A DNA stretch of 64,000 nt from JBLHZY01 sp050633265 (GTDB lineage: Bacteria; Pseudomonadota; Alphaproteobacteria; Rhodobacterales; Rhodobacteraceae), in NCBI GenBank assembly GCA_050633265.1, contig JBOEGE010000011.1:1-64000 (forward strand), given 5' to 3'. The translations under genes and the position numbers were made by a program. Positions 8,305 through 17,229 of this stretch are shown here, piece after piece. The notes under the pieces were generated by a model. That model was not told the origin of the DNA. It saw only the letters and a program-made list of their open reading frames with translations, and ran no database searches. Position 1 is the stretch's first letter; the number at the start of each line of letters is the position of its first letter.

Positions 8305-8745
8305 ATGCAGATCATCGTTTCCGAGGCGCGTTTTGATCCCGGCGAGAAGCTCAGCGCTTTTACGAAGGCCGCCAATGGCGCAGGCGCAATCGTTAGCTTC
8401 ACGGGGCTGGTGCGCGATGAAGGCGGAACCCTGAGCCGGATGGAGATCGAGCATTACCCCGGCATGACAGAACGCGCCCTTGAGGCGATTGCCCGCGAGG
8501 CGGTTGAACGCTGGAGCCTTGTGGATGCGCTGGTGATCCATCGCTTCGGGGCGCTGCGAGCGGGCGAGGTGATCATGATGGTCGCCACGGCGGCGCGCCA
8601 TCGCCAGCAAGCCTTTGAGGCGGCGGATTTCTTGATGGATTATCTCAAATCCCGCGCGCCGTTTTGGAAGAAAGAATTTGGCGAGGCCGGGCAATCTTGG
8701 GTCGCGGCCAAGGATGAGGACGAAGCCGCGCTCAAACGCTGGTAG
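8305..8745 (+). CDS. moaE: Molybdopterin synthase catalytic subunit
   Basis: 146 residues. The family landmarks are SFTGLVRDE, the LVDALVIHRFGAL strand, and the active-site lysines in DYLKSRAPFWKKE near the C-terminus. It forms the heterotetramer with MoaD, the product of the gene just upstream. The other cofactor genes in the window (moaB at 19.1 kb and mobA at 32.6 kb) are not linked to this pair. Confidence 0.96.
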   Translation: MQIIVSEARFDPGEKLSAFTKAANGAGAIVSFTGLVRDEGGTLSRMEIEHYPGMTERALEAIAREAVERWSLVDALVIHRFGALRAGEVIMMVATAARHRQQAFEAADFLMDYLKSRAPFWKKEFGEAGQSWVAAKDEDEAALKRW

Positions 8746-8749
8746 TGGC

Positions 8750-9079
8750 CTATTCGCCCTTATTGCCCCGCTCAACATAGGCGCGCAGCTCTTCGGCCTC
8801 ATGGCGCGCCTCGCGCAGGCCTTCCATGGCGGCGCGCAACTCCGCTTCTGTTTGTGAAAGCTGATTGGCAATTTCGCTCTCGCGCTGCTGGTAATAGGCA
8901 ACGGCCTGATCGCGCTGCTCTTCTGCATCGTGAAGCGATTGCGCCATGCGATCCAGATCCCCCATCTCGCCCGCACCAACCCGCGCAAATCGGCCCAGCA
9001 TCCAATGTGCAAACCAGCCCAAAAGGAAGGCCACGAAAAGGATGATCGCGGTGGCGATGATAAATTCGGATCTATTCAT
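8750..9079 (-). CDS. Small single-span membrane protein with a coiled coil
   Basis: 109 residues from the ATG at 9079, which overlaps the last codons of the OmpA-type gene (the ATG lies inside AATGAATAG), a strong sign of coupling. Residues 5-27 are a transmembrane helix (FIIATAIILFVAFLLGWFAHWML). Residues 40-100 are a highly charged helix with heptad character (Gln/Glu/Arg/Ala). No named family recognised. By position it is a partner of the envelope protein encoded upstream, for example an anchor or assembly factor. Confidence 0.7.
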   Translation of the reverse strand: MNRSEFIIATAIILFVAFLLGWFAHWMLGRFARVGAGEMGDLDRMAQSLHDAEEQRDQAVAYYQQRESEIANQLSQTEAELRAAMEGLREARHEAEELRAYVERGNKGE

Positions 9080-10982
9080 TGGCTGTGTCGGTCTCGCTTG
9101 TTTGCTCTGCCGGATCATCGCTGCCATGTTCATGCAGCGCCGCCTCGGCTTCATCTTCTTCGCTTGAAATCAGTTTAAACTCAATACGCCGGTTCAGCTC
9201 GCGGCCCTCTTCCGAGCCATTATCGGCAATCGGTTGGCTCTCGCCATAGCCGCGCGCTGTCAGGCCTTTGGTCAAAACCCGCCGCGCCAGCAGCGCATTG
9301 AGAACCGCGTCCGCGCGCGCTTGGCTCAGCTGCGCATTCATCTCGGTGCGCCCTTGGCTATCGGTATGGCCGCCGATCTCCATCTGCGTATCTTCGCATT
9401 TCTTCATCTGCGCGGCGACCCGATCCAAAATATCCGAAGCCTCTGCATTGATCTCGGCCTTGCCGGGGGCAAAATTGATCTTGGTCGCGCTCAGGATCCC
9501 GTTGATATCGGCCACGCATTCTTTGGGCGTCGGGATATTGAGCAACGGATCAAGCTTGCGCTCATAAGTGACGTTGATCTCGAAATTCTCCGCCTCGCCA
9601 AGCTTTTCTGAAAGGATGCGCGCGATTTCGGCCTTGGCATCAACCTCGCCCGTTGTGCCCCGCACCGAAACAAACTCGGGCTGCGCCACGACCGAGCCAT
9701 TGTTGAGAAAGCTCAAAACCTCAATCGAGGCCAAAACCCGCACCGCCCAGCCATTCGGCAAATCTTCATCCAACCGCATTGCGCCATATACGGCCGTTGA
9801 GCCAAAGCGCGAACGGGCAAAGCTTTCAGCCGCCACGCGTGCGCGCTCATCAACAACCCGCCCGCGCAGCTGAATTTGCCCCTCAGGCGAGCGGGTGATC
9901 ACAAATTCGGGCGGGCCATCGCCCTGGCCAGTGCCATCAATCGCAACCGGTTCAGGCAGGACAGAATGAAGCGAAAAGACCTCGGGCAAAGCGGCCTCAA
10001 GCTCGCCAACAACCCGGTCAAACGTTGCTTGTTCGGTCGTATCAAGCGCGATCAAAGTCACATCGGCATCCGAAAAGGTGATCGAACCGCCGCCAAGATC
10101 GGCCAGCGCTTTGATCCCCTCGGCAACCGCTTCGGGCCATTTCTTGGAAGGCATCCCAAGGCCAACGGTGCAATTGGCCTTGCCCTGCAAACCGGCCGCA
10201 GAGGCGGCAGCCAGGATCGCCGTGCGCCCCTCATTCGAGCCCGCCGAGCAAGCATCAAAACGCGCGCCATCGACCGGATCAATCAAAAAGCGCAGGGTAA
10301 AGGGCGTGATCACCGGGCGCGGCGCCGAGATCGTAATTGAGGTTGTCAGATCGCGCGGGCGTTTGCGGGCAAGGGCGGTCTCGAGCTGGCGTTTTTGCGC
10401 TGCACTGTCAGAGATCGCCGTAACCTCGACCCGCTCTGCGGCAACAGAAATCTTTGAGCGCGGCAGTGTTGTTAGCGCCTCAATGCCAAATTCAAGCGCG
10501 GCATCCCAGCCCTCAGGAATAGGGTAATCGGCGCTTTCCAAAAGGTCCGTAACTGGCAGCGCTCCGGCCGCCTTTTTGGCCCGCTCGATGATATTGGCCC
10601 GATCCGCGGCGGCTGGCAAAAGCCCGATCAGCGAAATGCCATCATCATTGCGCAGCATCTCAACCGAGAATTTCGGCGGCTGGATCGCCTTTGGATCCTC
10701 AACGGCCATGTTATCAATAACCCGCGCCGCATCGACAATCCCGCCCGCAACCGAAAGCGCGCGAAACCGGGTCGCTTCCGAGGGGGCCGTGCCAAACAGG
10801 CGCACTTGCAGCCCATCAACCTCAACCCCCGCCCAGCTATGTCCGTTTTCCTCAAGCGCGAAATCCACCGCTTTAAACGTGCTGCTTTCAATCGTGCGCA
10901 CCGAAAAGAAAGCGGCCCCAAGCGCAGCACCGGCGGCAAGCGCGAGAGCGGCGGCATAGGGCAGGAAATTGGGGAATCGCAT
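9072..10982 (-). CDS. OmpA-family envelope protein with C-terminal peptidoglycan-binding domain
   Basis: 636 residues. An N-terminal hydrophobic segment (about 9-27) serves as signal or anchor. A long periplasmic region follows, with several alpha/beta repeats resembling BON-type modules (for example GLQVRLFGTAPSEA, then GQIQLRGRVVDERAR). The C-terminal ~105 residues are an OmpA/MotB domain (INFAPGKAEINAEAS, GGHTDSQG, ARGYGESQPI, NRRIEFKL) that binds diaminopimelate of peptidoglycan. Repeated BON-like units plus OmpA suggest a structural link between membrane and cell wall. The acidic tail after the OmpA domain is unusual. Confidence 0.82.
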   Translation of the reverse strand: MRFPNFLPYAAALALAAGAALGAAFFSVRTIESSTFKAVDFALEENGHSWAGVEVDGLQVRLFGTAPSEATRFRALSVAGGIVDAARVIDNMAVEDPKAIQPPKFSVEMLRNDDGISLIGLLPAAADRANIIERAKKAAGALPVTDLLESADYPIPEGWDAALEFGIEALTTLPRSKISVAAERVEVTAISDSAAQKRQLETALARKRPRDLTTSITISAPRPVITPFTLRFLIDPVDGARFDACSAGSNEGRTAILAAASAAGLQGKANCTVGLGMPSKKWPEAVAEGIKALADLGGGSITFSDADVTLIALDTTEQATFDRVVGELEAALPEVFSLHSVLPEPVAIDGTGQGDGPPEFVITRSPEGQIQLRGRVVDERARVAAESFARSRFGSTAVYGAMRLDEDLPNGWAVRVLASIEVLSFLNNGSVVAQPEFVSVRGTTGEVDAKAEIARILSEKLGEAENFEINVTYERKLDPLLNIPTPKECVADINGILSATKINFAPGKAEINAEASDILDRVAAQMKKCEDTQMEIGGHTDSQGRTEMNAQLSQARADAVLNALLARRVLTKGLTARGYGESQPIADNGSEEGRELNRRIEFKLISSEEDEAEAALHEHGSDDPAEQTSETDTANE

Positions 10983-11047
10983 ATGTTTGGTGGTCCGGTC
11001 TTTGTTTGCTTGATCAGAGGTTTAGGCGAGGGGGGGCTGCGCTGCAA

Positions 11048-12031
11048 TCAAAGGAATTGGCAAGCGGCGAGAATCAGCGCAGGAATCAGCCCCGCATTGC
11101 GGTTTGATCGAAAAAGCATAAGGCAATTTTCCGGCTTTTCGGTATCAAGTGTTCGTAATTGCCAGGTGAGATGCCAGCCAAAAGCCCAAGGCGCGCCAAT
11201 CGCGACAACCAGCAGCAGCAGGTTTTCCTGTTCTGAAACAACGCCGATAATCGCCCCCGCCATCAGCACAACAGAGATCACCATAAAGCGGCGCAGCCAT
11301 TGATGCGTCTTTGTGCCAAACAGGCGGGCGGTGGATTTCACCCCGATCAGCGCGTCATCCTCTTTGTCCTGATGGGCATAGATCGTATCGTAAAACAGCG
11401 TCCAAGCGATGCCCGCGAGATAAAGCATCATCGTGTTGGCATCGACTTTGCCCGCCACAGCCGCATACGCCAGCAGCGCGCCCCAGTTAAAGGCAAGCCC
11501 AAGGAAGACCTGCGGCCACCAAGTGAATCGTTTGGCGAAAGGATAGATCGCAACCAAAGCAAGCGAGCCGATGCCAAGCCAGATCGCAATCGGCGCGAAT
11601 GTGAGCAAGATGCCAAAGGCGATCAACGCCTGCACCCCCATCCAGACAAGCGCTTGGCGCACCGTCACTTGCCCCGAAGGGATCGGCCGTGATCGCGTCC
11701 GCTCAACCGCACCGTCAATATTGCGATCCGTGATGTCGTTCCAAGTACAGCCCGCGCCGCGCATCAGCCAAGCGCCCACCCCGCAGCCAATCATCACCCA
11801 AGCCACCGTTGCATCAAACCCGCCGCTATTAAGCGCCGCCAGAAGCGCGCCCCACCAACAAGGCAGCAGCAAAAGCCATGTCCCAATCGGGCGATCCGCG
11901 CGCGAAAGCCGCAGGTAGGGGCGCGTCGCTGCCGGGGCCAGCCGATCAACCCAATTCCCGCGCACCGCATCGGCCACTTGCCCTTCGGTCTGGGCGGCTG
12001 TCGGCTCTGGTGTCTGGTCTGTCTCGGTCAT
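11048..12031 (-). CDS. ubiA: 4-hydroxybenzoate polyprenyltransferase
   Basis: 327 residues with about eight to nine transmembrane helices. Both aspartate-rich motifs are present: NDITDRNIDGAVERTRSRP near 98-116 and YDTIYAHQDKEDD in the second half. The enzyme joins the polyprenyl chain to 4-hydroxybenzoate in ubiquinone synthesis at the inner membrane. The N-terminal extension of about 35 residues is polar and acidic. The start codon lies only 11 bases from the divergent rsmE start. A polyprenyl diphosphate synthase that could supply its substrate lies at 39.4 kb. Confidence 0.96.
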   Translation of the reverse strand: MTETDQTPEPTAAQTEGQVADAVRGNWVDRLAPAATRPYLRLSRADRPIGTWLLLLPCWWGALLAALNSGGFDATVAWVMIGCGVGAWLMRGAGCTWNDITDRNIDGAVERTRSRPIPSGQVTVRQALVWMGVQALIAFGILLTFAPIAIWLGIGSLALVAIYPFAKRFTWWPQVFLGLAFNWGALLAYAAVAGKVDANTMMLYLAGIAWTLFYDTIYAHQDKEDDALIGVKSTARLFGTKTHQWLRRFMVISVVLMAGAIIGVVSEQENLLLLVVAIGAPWAFGWHLTWQLRTLDTEKPENCLMLFRSNRNAGLIPALILAACQFL

Positions 12032-12042
12032 ATGATCAGCCT

Positions 12043-12777
12043 ATGGATAATGCGAATGCAGCAAAAGTTAGGGTGTTTGTAGAGCACCCATTGGCACCGG
12101 GGCAAACGGTTCCTTTGAACGCCGATCAGGCGCATTACCTTTTCAGCGTGATGCGGATGCGCGTTGGCGGGTTTGTTGCCTTGTTTAACGGGGCCGATGG
12201 CGAATATCTGGCGCAGATTGAAACGCTTTCCAAAAAGGCGGGCGCGCTGATCTGCCGCGATAAAACCAAGCCGCTGCAAATGCCGCCCGATCTATGGCTG
12301 CTCTTTGCGCCGATCAAAAAGGCGCGCACCGATTTCATCGTTGAGAAGGCGGCCGAAATGGGTGCGGCGCGTATCCTGCCGGTCTCAACCGATTACACCA
12401 ATGCCGATCGCATCCGCCAAGATCGCCTTCAGGCCCATGCGGTTGAGGCCGCCGAGCAGTGCGGCGGAACATATGTGCCCGAAGTGGCTGATCTGCAAAA
12501 GCTTTCCGCGCTGCTGGAGCGCTGGCCAGCGGATCGCCAGTTGATGTTTTGCGATGAGGCCCTGGCCGGAGAGGCGCAGAGCCTCGCGAATGCCAAGCCC
12601 GGCAAATGGGCAATCCTGATCGGCCCAGAGGGGGGCTTTTCACCGGCCGAGCGCGCCCGCCTATCCGCCGCGCCCTTTAGCCATCCCATCAGCCTTGGCC
12701 CGCGTATCCTGCGCGCCGATACAGCTGCCGTTGCCGCCCTTGCGCTTTGGCAGGATCAGCTGGGCGATTGGGCATGA
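12043..12777 (+). CDS. rsmE: 16S rRNA (uracil-1498-N3)-methyltransferase
   Basis: 244 residues from the ATG at 12043 (MDNANAAKVRVF); the frame stays open far upstream through ubiA but without meaning. An N-terminal PUA-like domain (HYLFSVMRMRVG) is followed by a SPOUT methyltransferase domain with KKARTDFIVEKAAEMGA, the knot motif LIGPEGGFS and LGPRILRADTA. It methylates U1498 of 16S rRNA. The stop overlaps the next start (ATGA). Confidence 0.95.
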   Translation: MDNANAAKVRVFVEHPLAPGQTVPLNADQAHYLFSVMRMRVGGFVALFNGADGEYLAQIETLSKKAGALICRDKTKPLQMPPDLWLLFAPIKKARTDFIVEKAAEMGAARILPVSTDYTNADRIRQDRLQAHAVEAAEQCGGTYVPEVADLQKLSALLERWPADRQLMFCDEALAGEAQSLANAKPGKWAILIGPEGGFSPAERARLSAAPFSHPISLGPRILRADTAAVAALALWQDQLGDWA

Positions 12778-13331
12778 TCCGCCCCGAGTTGCGCCATTTT
12801 CTTAACCGCTGGCGCGAGGCATTGTTTGGTGCGGGCCTTGTGGCGCTTGGCCTCTGGATGGCGCTGATCGCGCTGCCGGGCATTGCGCTGCTTGGCTATG
12901 TGATCGCGCTGCTTGGCGGAGCGGTGGTCTTTACCGGGCTGCGCAAAGGGCGGCTCTATCCCGATGGTTTCCCGCGCGAAGATGCCGCTGGCATGGTTGA
13001 GCTGGTCGAGCGCGAATTGCGCTATCTAACCTCCCAAGGCGGGCAGAGCTTTTCGCTTGATGATGTCGCCGCCATCCAGATCGAAACCAATGATCTCGGC
13101 CCCTTTCTCGAGGATCGCTTTTGGATCATCACGCTGCGCGGCCAAGGGCAGATCCGCATCGGGGCCTCTGCGGCGGGCTCAGAGGCGCTGATTGATGCGC
13201 TGGCAAGCTTTGATGGCGCGGACTACGGCCAAGTGCTTGCCGCCAACCTCAGCACAGATAACGCAATCTTTACCGTCTGGCGCGAACGCCCCAACGCCTT
13301 CACCCAAGATAAGCCGCGCGCGCTGCATTGA
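12774..13331 (+). CDS. Membrane protein of unknown function downstream of rsmE
   Basis: 185 residues; the ATG at 12774 overlaps the rsmE stop. Two adjacent transmembrane helices (about 15-60: ALFGAGLVALGLWMALIALPGIALLGYVIALLGGAVVF) precede a soluble alpha/beta domain. That domain holds a short DDVAAIQIETND region and RFWIITLRGQGQIRIG, which resembles a PH-like or GRAM-like sandwich. I do not recognise a characterised family. The coupling with rsmE is probably organisational. Confidence 0.7.
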   Translation: MIRPELRHFLNRWREALFGAGLVALGLWMALIALPGIALLGYVIALLGGAVVFTGLRKGRLYPDGFPREDAAGMVELVERELRYLTSQGGQSFSLDDVAAIQIETNDLGPFLEDRFWIITLRGQGQIRIGASAAGSEALIDALASFDGADYGQVLAANLSTDNAIFTVWRERPNAFTQDKPRALH

Positions 13332-13391
13332 CATCGCTCCAAACCACAGCCAATCCTTGCCCCCCATAACGCAGCCAATCGGAGCGCGCAC

Positions 13392-14762
13392 ATGTCTATT
13401 CCCCAATCTGGCGGCGGCCCTATCGAACACCACGATCAACTGGCGGAATATCTCTCCTCAGGTTGCAAGCCCAAAGCCGATTGGCGCATCGGCACAGAGC
13501 ATGAAAAATTCGGCTATTGCAAAGATACACTCCTGCCGCTGCCCTATGAAGGGCCGCGCTCGATCAAAGCGATCCTTGAAGGGCTTCAGCACGGCTTTGG
13601 CTGGGCACCAGTCGTTGAAGGCGGCAATATCATCGGGCTGGAAAAAGACGGTGCGAATGTCAGCCTAGAGCCGGGCGGCCAGCTCGAACTATCGGGCGCA
13701 CCGCTTGAGAGCATCCACCAAACCTGCGACGAGGTGAACCATCACCTGCGGGATGTGCAAAGCGTTGCTGATAAGATCGGCGCGCGCTTTATCGGGCTCG
13801 GCGCGGCGCCAGTTTGGACCCATGCGCAAATGCCGCTCATGCCCAAGGGCCGCTACAAGCTGATGGACGGCTATATGCAAAAAGTCGGCACCCATGGCAC
13901 GCAAATGATGCGCCGGACTTGCACGGTTCAGGTCAATCTCGACTTTGCCTCCGAGGCGGATATGGTCCAGAAATTCCGCGTGGCTCTGGCGCTTCAGCCC
14001 GTGGCAACCGCGCTTTTTGCCAATTCCCCCTTCTTTGAGGGCAAGCCAAACGGCCATAAATCATGGCGCTCGCGCATCTGGCGCGATCTTGATCCTGCGC
14101 GCACCGGCATGCTGCCCTTCGTCTTTGAACAGGGCATGGGGTTTGAACGTTATGTGGACTATGCGCTCAACGTGCCGATGTATTTTGTCTATCGCGACGG
14201 GAAATATATTGATGCGCTGGGCCTGTCGTTTCGCGACTTTTTGCGCGGCGAGCTCTCCGCATTGCCCGGCGAAAAACCAACCCTAAGCGATTGGGCCGAT
14301 CACTTAACAACCGCCTTCCCTGAGGCGCGGATCAAGAAATATATGGAAATGCGCGGGGCCGATGGCGGGCCTTGGCGCCGTCTTTGCGCGCTGCCTGCGT
14401 TTTGGGTTGGCTTGATGTATGATCAAAGCGCGCTTGATGCGGCTTGGGATCTGGCCAAAGGCTTTGATAAAGCGACCCGCGAAGGCCTGCGCGTTGCGGC
14501 TTCTGTTGATGGGCTGCAAGGCGAGGCGAATGGGATCAAGCTGCATGATCTGGCGCGCGAATGCGTGGCGATTGCCGAAACCGGCCTCAAAGCGCGCGCC
14601 ATGCAAGGCGCTGGCGGCCTCGTTCCAGACGAGACCCACTTCCTCAATGCGCTCAAAGAAAGCGTCGAGTCCGGCCAGACCCCAGCAGATGAGCTGCTCG
14701 CCCATTACAATGGCGATTGGGGCGGCGATCTAAGCCGGATTTACGCCGAGTATAGCTACTAA
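13392..14762 (+). CDS. gshA: Glutamate--cysteine ligase (plant/alphaproteobacterial type)
   Basis: 456 residues, the first step of glutathione synthesis: ATP-dependent joining of glutamate and cysteine. The sequence belongs to the GCS2-type ligases shared by plants and alphaproteobacteria, with WRIGTEHEKFGY near the N-terminus (glutamate and Mg2+ site), LEPGGQLELSGAP and RTCTVQVNLDF. It is about 60 residues shorter than the E. coli enzyme and unrelated in detail. It stands alone, 60 bases after the preceding gene. Confidence 0.96.
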   Translation: MSIPQSGGGPIEHHDQLAEYLSSGCKPKADWRIGTEHEKFGYCKDTLLPLPYEGPRSIKAILEGLQHGFGWAPVVEGGNIIGLEKDGANVSLEPGGQLELSGAPLESIHQTCDEVNHHLRDVQSVADKIGARFIGLGAAPVWTHAQMPLMPKGRYKLMDGYMQKVGTHGTQMMRRTCTVQVNLDFASEADMVQKFRVALALQPVATALFANSPFFEGKPNGHKSWRSRIWRDLDPARTGMLPFVFEQGMGFERYVDYALNVPMYFVYRDGKYIDALGLSFRDFLRGELSALPGEKPTLSDWADHLTTAFPEARIKKYMEMRGADGGPWRRLCALPAFWVGLMYDQSALDAAWDLAKGFDKATREGLRVAASVDGLQGEANGIKLHDLARECVAIAETGLKARAMQGAGGLVPDETHFLNALKESVESGQTPADELLAHYNGDWGGDLSRIYAEYSY

Positions 14763-15188
14763 CTAAGCGTCCAAATCGCCGTTCACGGGCGGGATGCTGC
14801 TTTTGTGCATCGGGCCGCTGTCGCCGGGTTCGTCAATCGGGTTCGGCCCAAAGCGATTGTCGCCGCGTGTGCCCTCAGTTGCATAGAACACGATCAAGAT
14901 GATCCAGCCGATGATCGGGATGAAAACCAGCAGGTAAAACCAGCCCGAATGATCCGTATCGTGCAAGCGGCGCACGGCGACCGCAAGCGATGGCAGGAAG
15001 ACCGCGATCGAGAAGAGCGGCGAAAACAATTGATTGCCGCCCCCAATAATGACCGCATCAATAATGCTCAGCGCGATGCTCGCACCCATTGTGAACAAAA
15101 CCCAATACCAAAACTCGGCCGGTCGCGCGCGGCCTGTGAAGGTCACGTATTTTGAAAAGACGGTATTGATTGCTGTGCCGAAATCCAT
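14763..15188 (-). CDS. DUF805 membrane protein
   Basis: 141 residues from the ATG at 15188, which has AGAGGA seven bases upstream. The N-terminal FGTAINTVFSKYVTFTGRARPAEFWYW signature, the VRRLHDTDHSGW motif and four transmembrane helices are diagnostic of DUF805. The molecular function of the family is not established. The C-terminal tail is hydrophilic (about 25 residues). Confidence 0.9.
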   Translation of the reverse strand: MDFGTAINTVFSKYVTFTGRARPAEFWYWVLFTMGASIALSIIDAVIIGGGNQLFSPLFSIAVFLPSLAVAVRRLHDTDHSGWFYLLVFIPIIGWIILIVFYATEGTRGDNRFGPNPIDEPGDSGPMHKSSIPPVNGDLDA

Positions 15189-15347
15189 CGGGTTTCCTCT
15201 CGGGTTGGGCGCTAAACCTTGTTGTAAATCTTGCAAAAGGGCGGTCCAAAACCTTTGAAGTCTTTAAAGAAATGGGCCGTTTTAGCGCGTCTTTACCTTA
15301 CGCAAAGACATCTTAACCAATTTTAACATGCCAAACAGCCAGAATTT

Positions 15348-15962
15348 TCAGGCGTCTTTTTTGCGCCCAATACGCGGCTCTGTGCCCGCTTTGATGCGCT
15401 GAATATTTGGCCAGTGGCGGATATATACCAACAGCGCCAAAAGCGTACTCAGGATCAACAGATCGCCGCGCGCAAAGAGGATCGCAAGCGCTGGCCCGCA
15501 AGCCGAAGCAAAGAGCGCACCAATCGAAGAAATCCGTGTCAGCGCCACGGCAAGCAGCCAAACTGCGCAAGCCGCAAGCCCGATCGGCCAAGCCGCCGCG
15601 ATCATCGTTCCAAGGAAAGTGGCTACGCCTTTTCCGCCGCGAAAGCCCAAGAATACCGGGAAGCAATGCCCCAAAAAGGCAGCAAGACCAGCGACTTGCG
15701 CCGCATCCTCGCCAAGCAGCGCGCGCGCCGTAAGCACAGCAATCGCGCCCTTACCTGCATCCAAAATCAGTGTCAGAAAGGCGGCAAGCTTATTGCCCGT
15801 GCGCAAAACATTCGTCGCGCCGATATTGCCCGATCCAACGCTGCGCAGATCGCCAAGCCCGAAAATCCGCGCCATCACGATCCCAAAAGAGACCGACCCA
15901 AGCAGATAGCCAAGCAAAGCGGCAAGCCCAAGCATCATCGGCGCCGTGGTAAATTCAGGCAT
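15348..15962 (-). CDS. plsY: Acyl-phosphate:glycerol-3-phosphate acyltransferase
   Basis: 204 residues from the ATG at 15962, chosen because GGAGG lies eight bases upstream; an alternative start at 15977 would lie inside that site. The three PlsY motifs are clear: SVGSGNIGATNVLRTG, GHCFPVFLGFRGGKGVAT and LLVYIRHWPNIQRIKAGTEPRI. It transfers the acyl group from acyl phosphate to glycerol 3-phosphate in the inner membrane. Its start overlaps the end of pyrC' by eight bases, so it is part of the pyrB-pyrC'-plsY operon. Confidence 0.96.
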   Translation of the reverse strand: MPEFTTAPMMLGLAALLGYLLGSVSFGIVMARIFGLGDLRSVGSGNIGATNVLRTGNKLAAFLTLILDAGKGAIAVLTARALLGEDAAQVAGLAAFLGHCFPVFLGFRGGKGVATFLGTMIAAAWPIGLAACAVWLLAVALTRISSIGALFASACGPALAILFARGDLLILSTLLALLVYIRHWPNIQRIKAGTEPRIGRKKDA

Positions 15963-17229
15963 CAGTCTCTCCTCCAAAAACCCGCGCGCCGCCGATCCAT
16001 GTCCCGATCACTTTGCCCTGCATTCGCGTGCCGTCAAAGGGGGTGTTTTTGGATTTTGAGTAAAGCTTAAAGCGATCCATAACAAAGGGTGCGTTGGCAT
16101 CAAACAAAACCAAATCCGCCGGCGCACCTGTTTCTAAACGCCCGGAATCTAAGCCTAATCTCTGAGCGGGGTTAAAGGAAAGCGCCCGCCAAAGCTGCGC
16201 CATGCTTAGATCATTTGAATGGAATAGCCGCATCGCCGCGGGCAGCAATGTCTCAAGCGCAACCGCGCCGCTGGCGGCCTCCTCGAAAGGCAGGCGCTTG
16301 CTTTCTTCATCTTGCGGCGTGTGCATCGAAGAGATGATATCAATCAGCCCGTCACGCACCGCCTCAACCATGGCCATACGATCATCCTCTGATCGCAGCG
16401 GCGGTTTGACCTTAAAGAAAGTGCGATAATCGCCCACGTCCAATTCGTTGAGCGTCAGGTGATGGATCGAAACCCCAGCCGTCACATCAAGCCCATTGGC
16501 CTTGGCCCGCTCAAGCGCAGGTAGGGCGCGCGCGGTGGTGATCTGATCGGCGTGATATTTCACACCCGTCATCTCAACCAGCGCCATATCGCGATCAAGC
16601 GCCATGCGTTCGGCCATTGGCGAAACCGATGGCAAGCCGCGCAAGGAGGCAAACTTGCCGCTGCTCACCGCTGCCCCTTTGGAAAGGCCGGGATCTTGGG
16701 GATGCCCAATCACCAAAGCACCAAGTGAGCGCGCATAAGTATAGCAGCGCGAAAGAACTTTGTTGTCGCTCACCACATGATCGCAATCGGTAAAAGCAAT
16801 GGCCCCCGCATCAAGCATAAAGCCGATCTCAACCATCTCGCGGCCTTCGCGCGCCCGGGTCAGCGCCGCCATATGGCGCACATTTACGAGCGCATCTTCC
16901 GCCGCGCGCCGGGTCACAAATTCAAGCACTTCGGGCGTATCAATTGCGGCCAAAGTATCGGGGCGGGTGATCATCGTGGTAACGCCCCCCGCCGCCGCTG
17001 CGCGCCCCGCCGAGGCAAAGCTTTCCTTGTGCCGCTCGCCGGGCTCAGAGACTTTGACCCCAAGATCAACGATTCCCGGCGCGAGGTATTTCCCTTCACA
17101 ATCAATGCCTTGCTTTGACGCATCCCCTTCGCCGATCTCGGCAATCAGCCCGCCTTCAACCCGCAGCCAGCCATGATATTCGCGCCCCGCTTGAGGATCA
17201 ACCAGCAGCGCATTGGTGAAATAGCTCAT
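15955..17229 (-). CDS. pyrC: Dihydroorotase homologue, probably non-catalytic (PyrC' type)
   Basis: 424 residues from the ATG at 17229, which shares one base with the pyrB stop (TGATG). The amidohydrolase fold and class I dihydroorotase length are kept. The metal-binding HxH of active enzymes is replaced by Gly57-Val-Lys59 (VDLGVKVSEPGERHKE), and the TDHAPH aspartate region reads SSMHTPQDE. In several proteobacteria such pseudo-dihydroorotases form a complex with aspartate carbamoyltransferase and are needed for its assembly or activity, while a separate enzyme makes dihydroorotate. I infer the same role here. An active dihydroorotase must then lie elsewhere in the genome. Confidence 0.88.
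   Translation of the reverse strand: MSYFTNALLVDPQAGREYHGWLRVEGGLIAEIGEGDASKQGIDCEGKYLAPGIVDLGVKVSEPGERHKESFASAGRAAAAGGVTTMITRPDTLAAIDTPEVLEFVTRRAAEDALVNVRHMAALTRAREGREMVEIGFMLDAGAIAFTDCDHVVSDNKVLSRCYTYARSLGALVIGHPQDPGLSKGAAVSSGKFASLRGLPSVSPMAERMALDRDMALVEMTGVKYHADQITTARALPALERAKANGLDVTAGVSIHHLTLNELDVGDYRTFFKVKPPLRSEDDRMAMVEAVRDGLIDIISSMHTPQDEESKRLPFEEAASGAVALETLLPAAMRLFHSNDLSMAQLWRALSFNPAQRLGLDSGRLETGAPADLVLFDANAPFVMDRFKLYSKSKNTPFDGTRMQGKVIGTWIGGARVFGGETDA

Noticed and set aside
15315..15328. CtrA-like pair of TTAA motifs upstream of the DUF805 gene
   Set aside because: The spacing is six bases, not seven, and only a short AT-rich run is involved.
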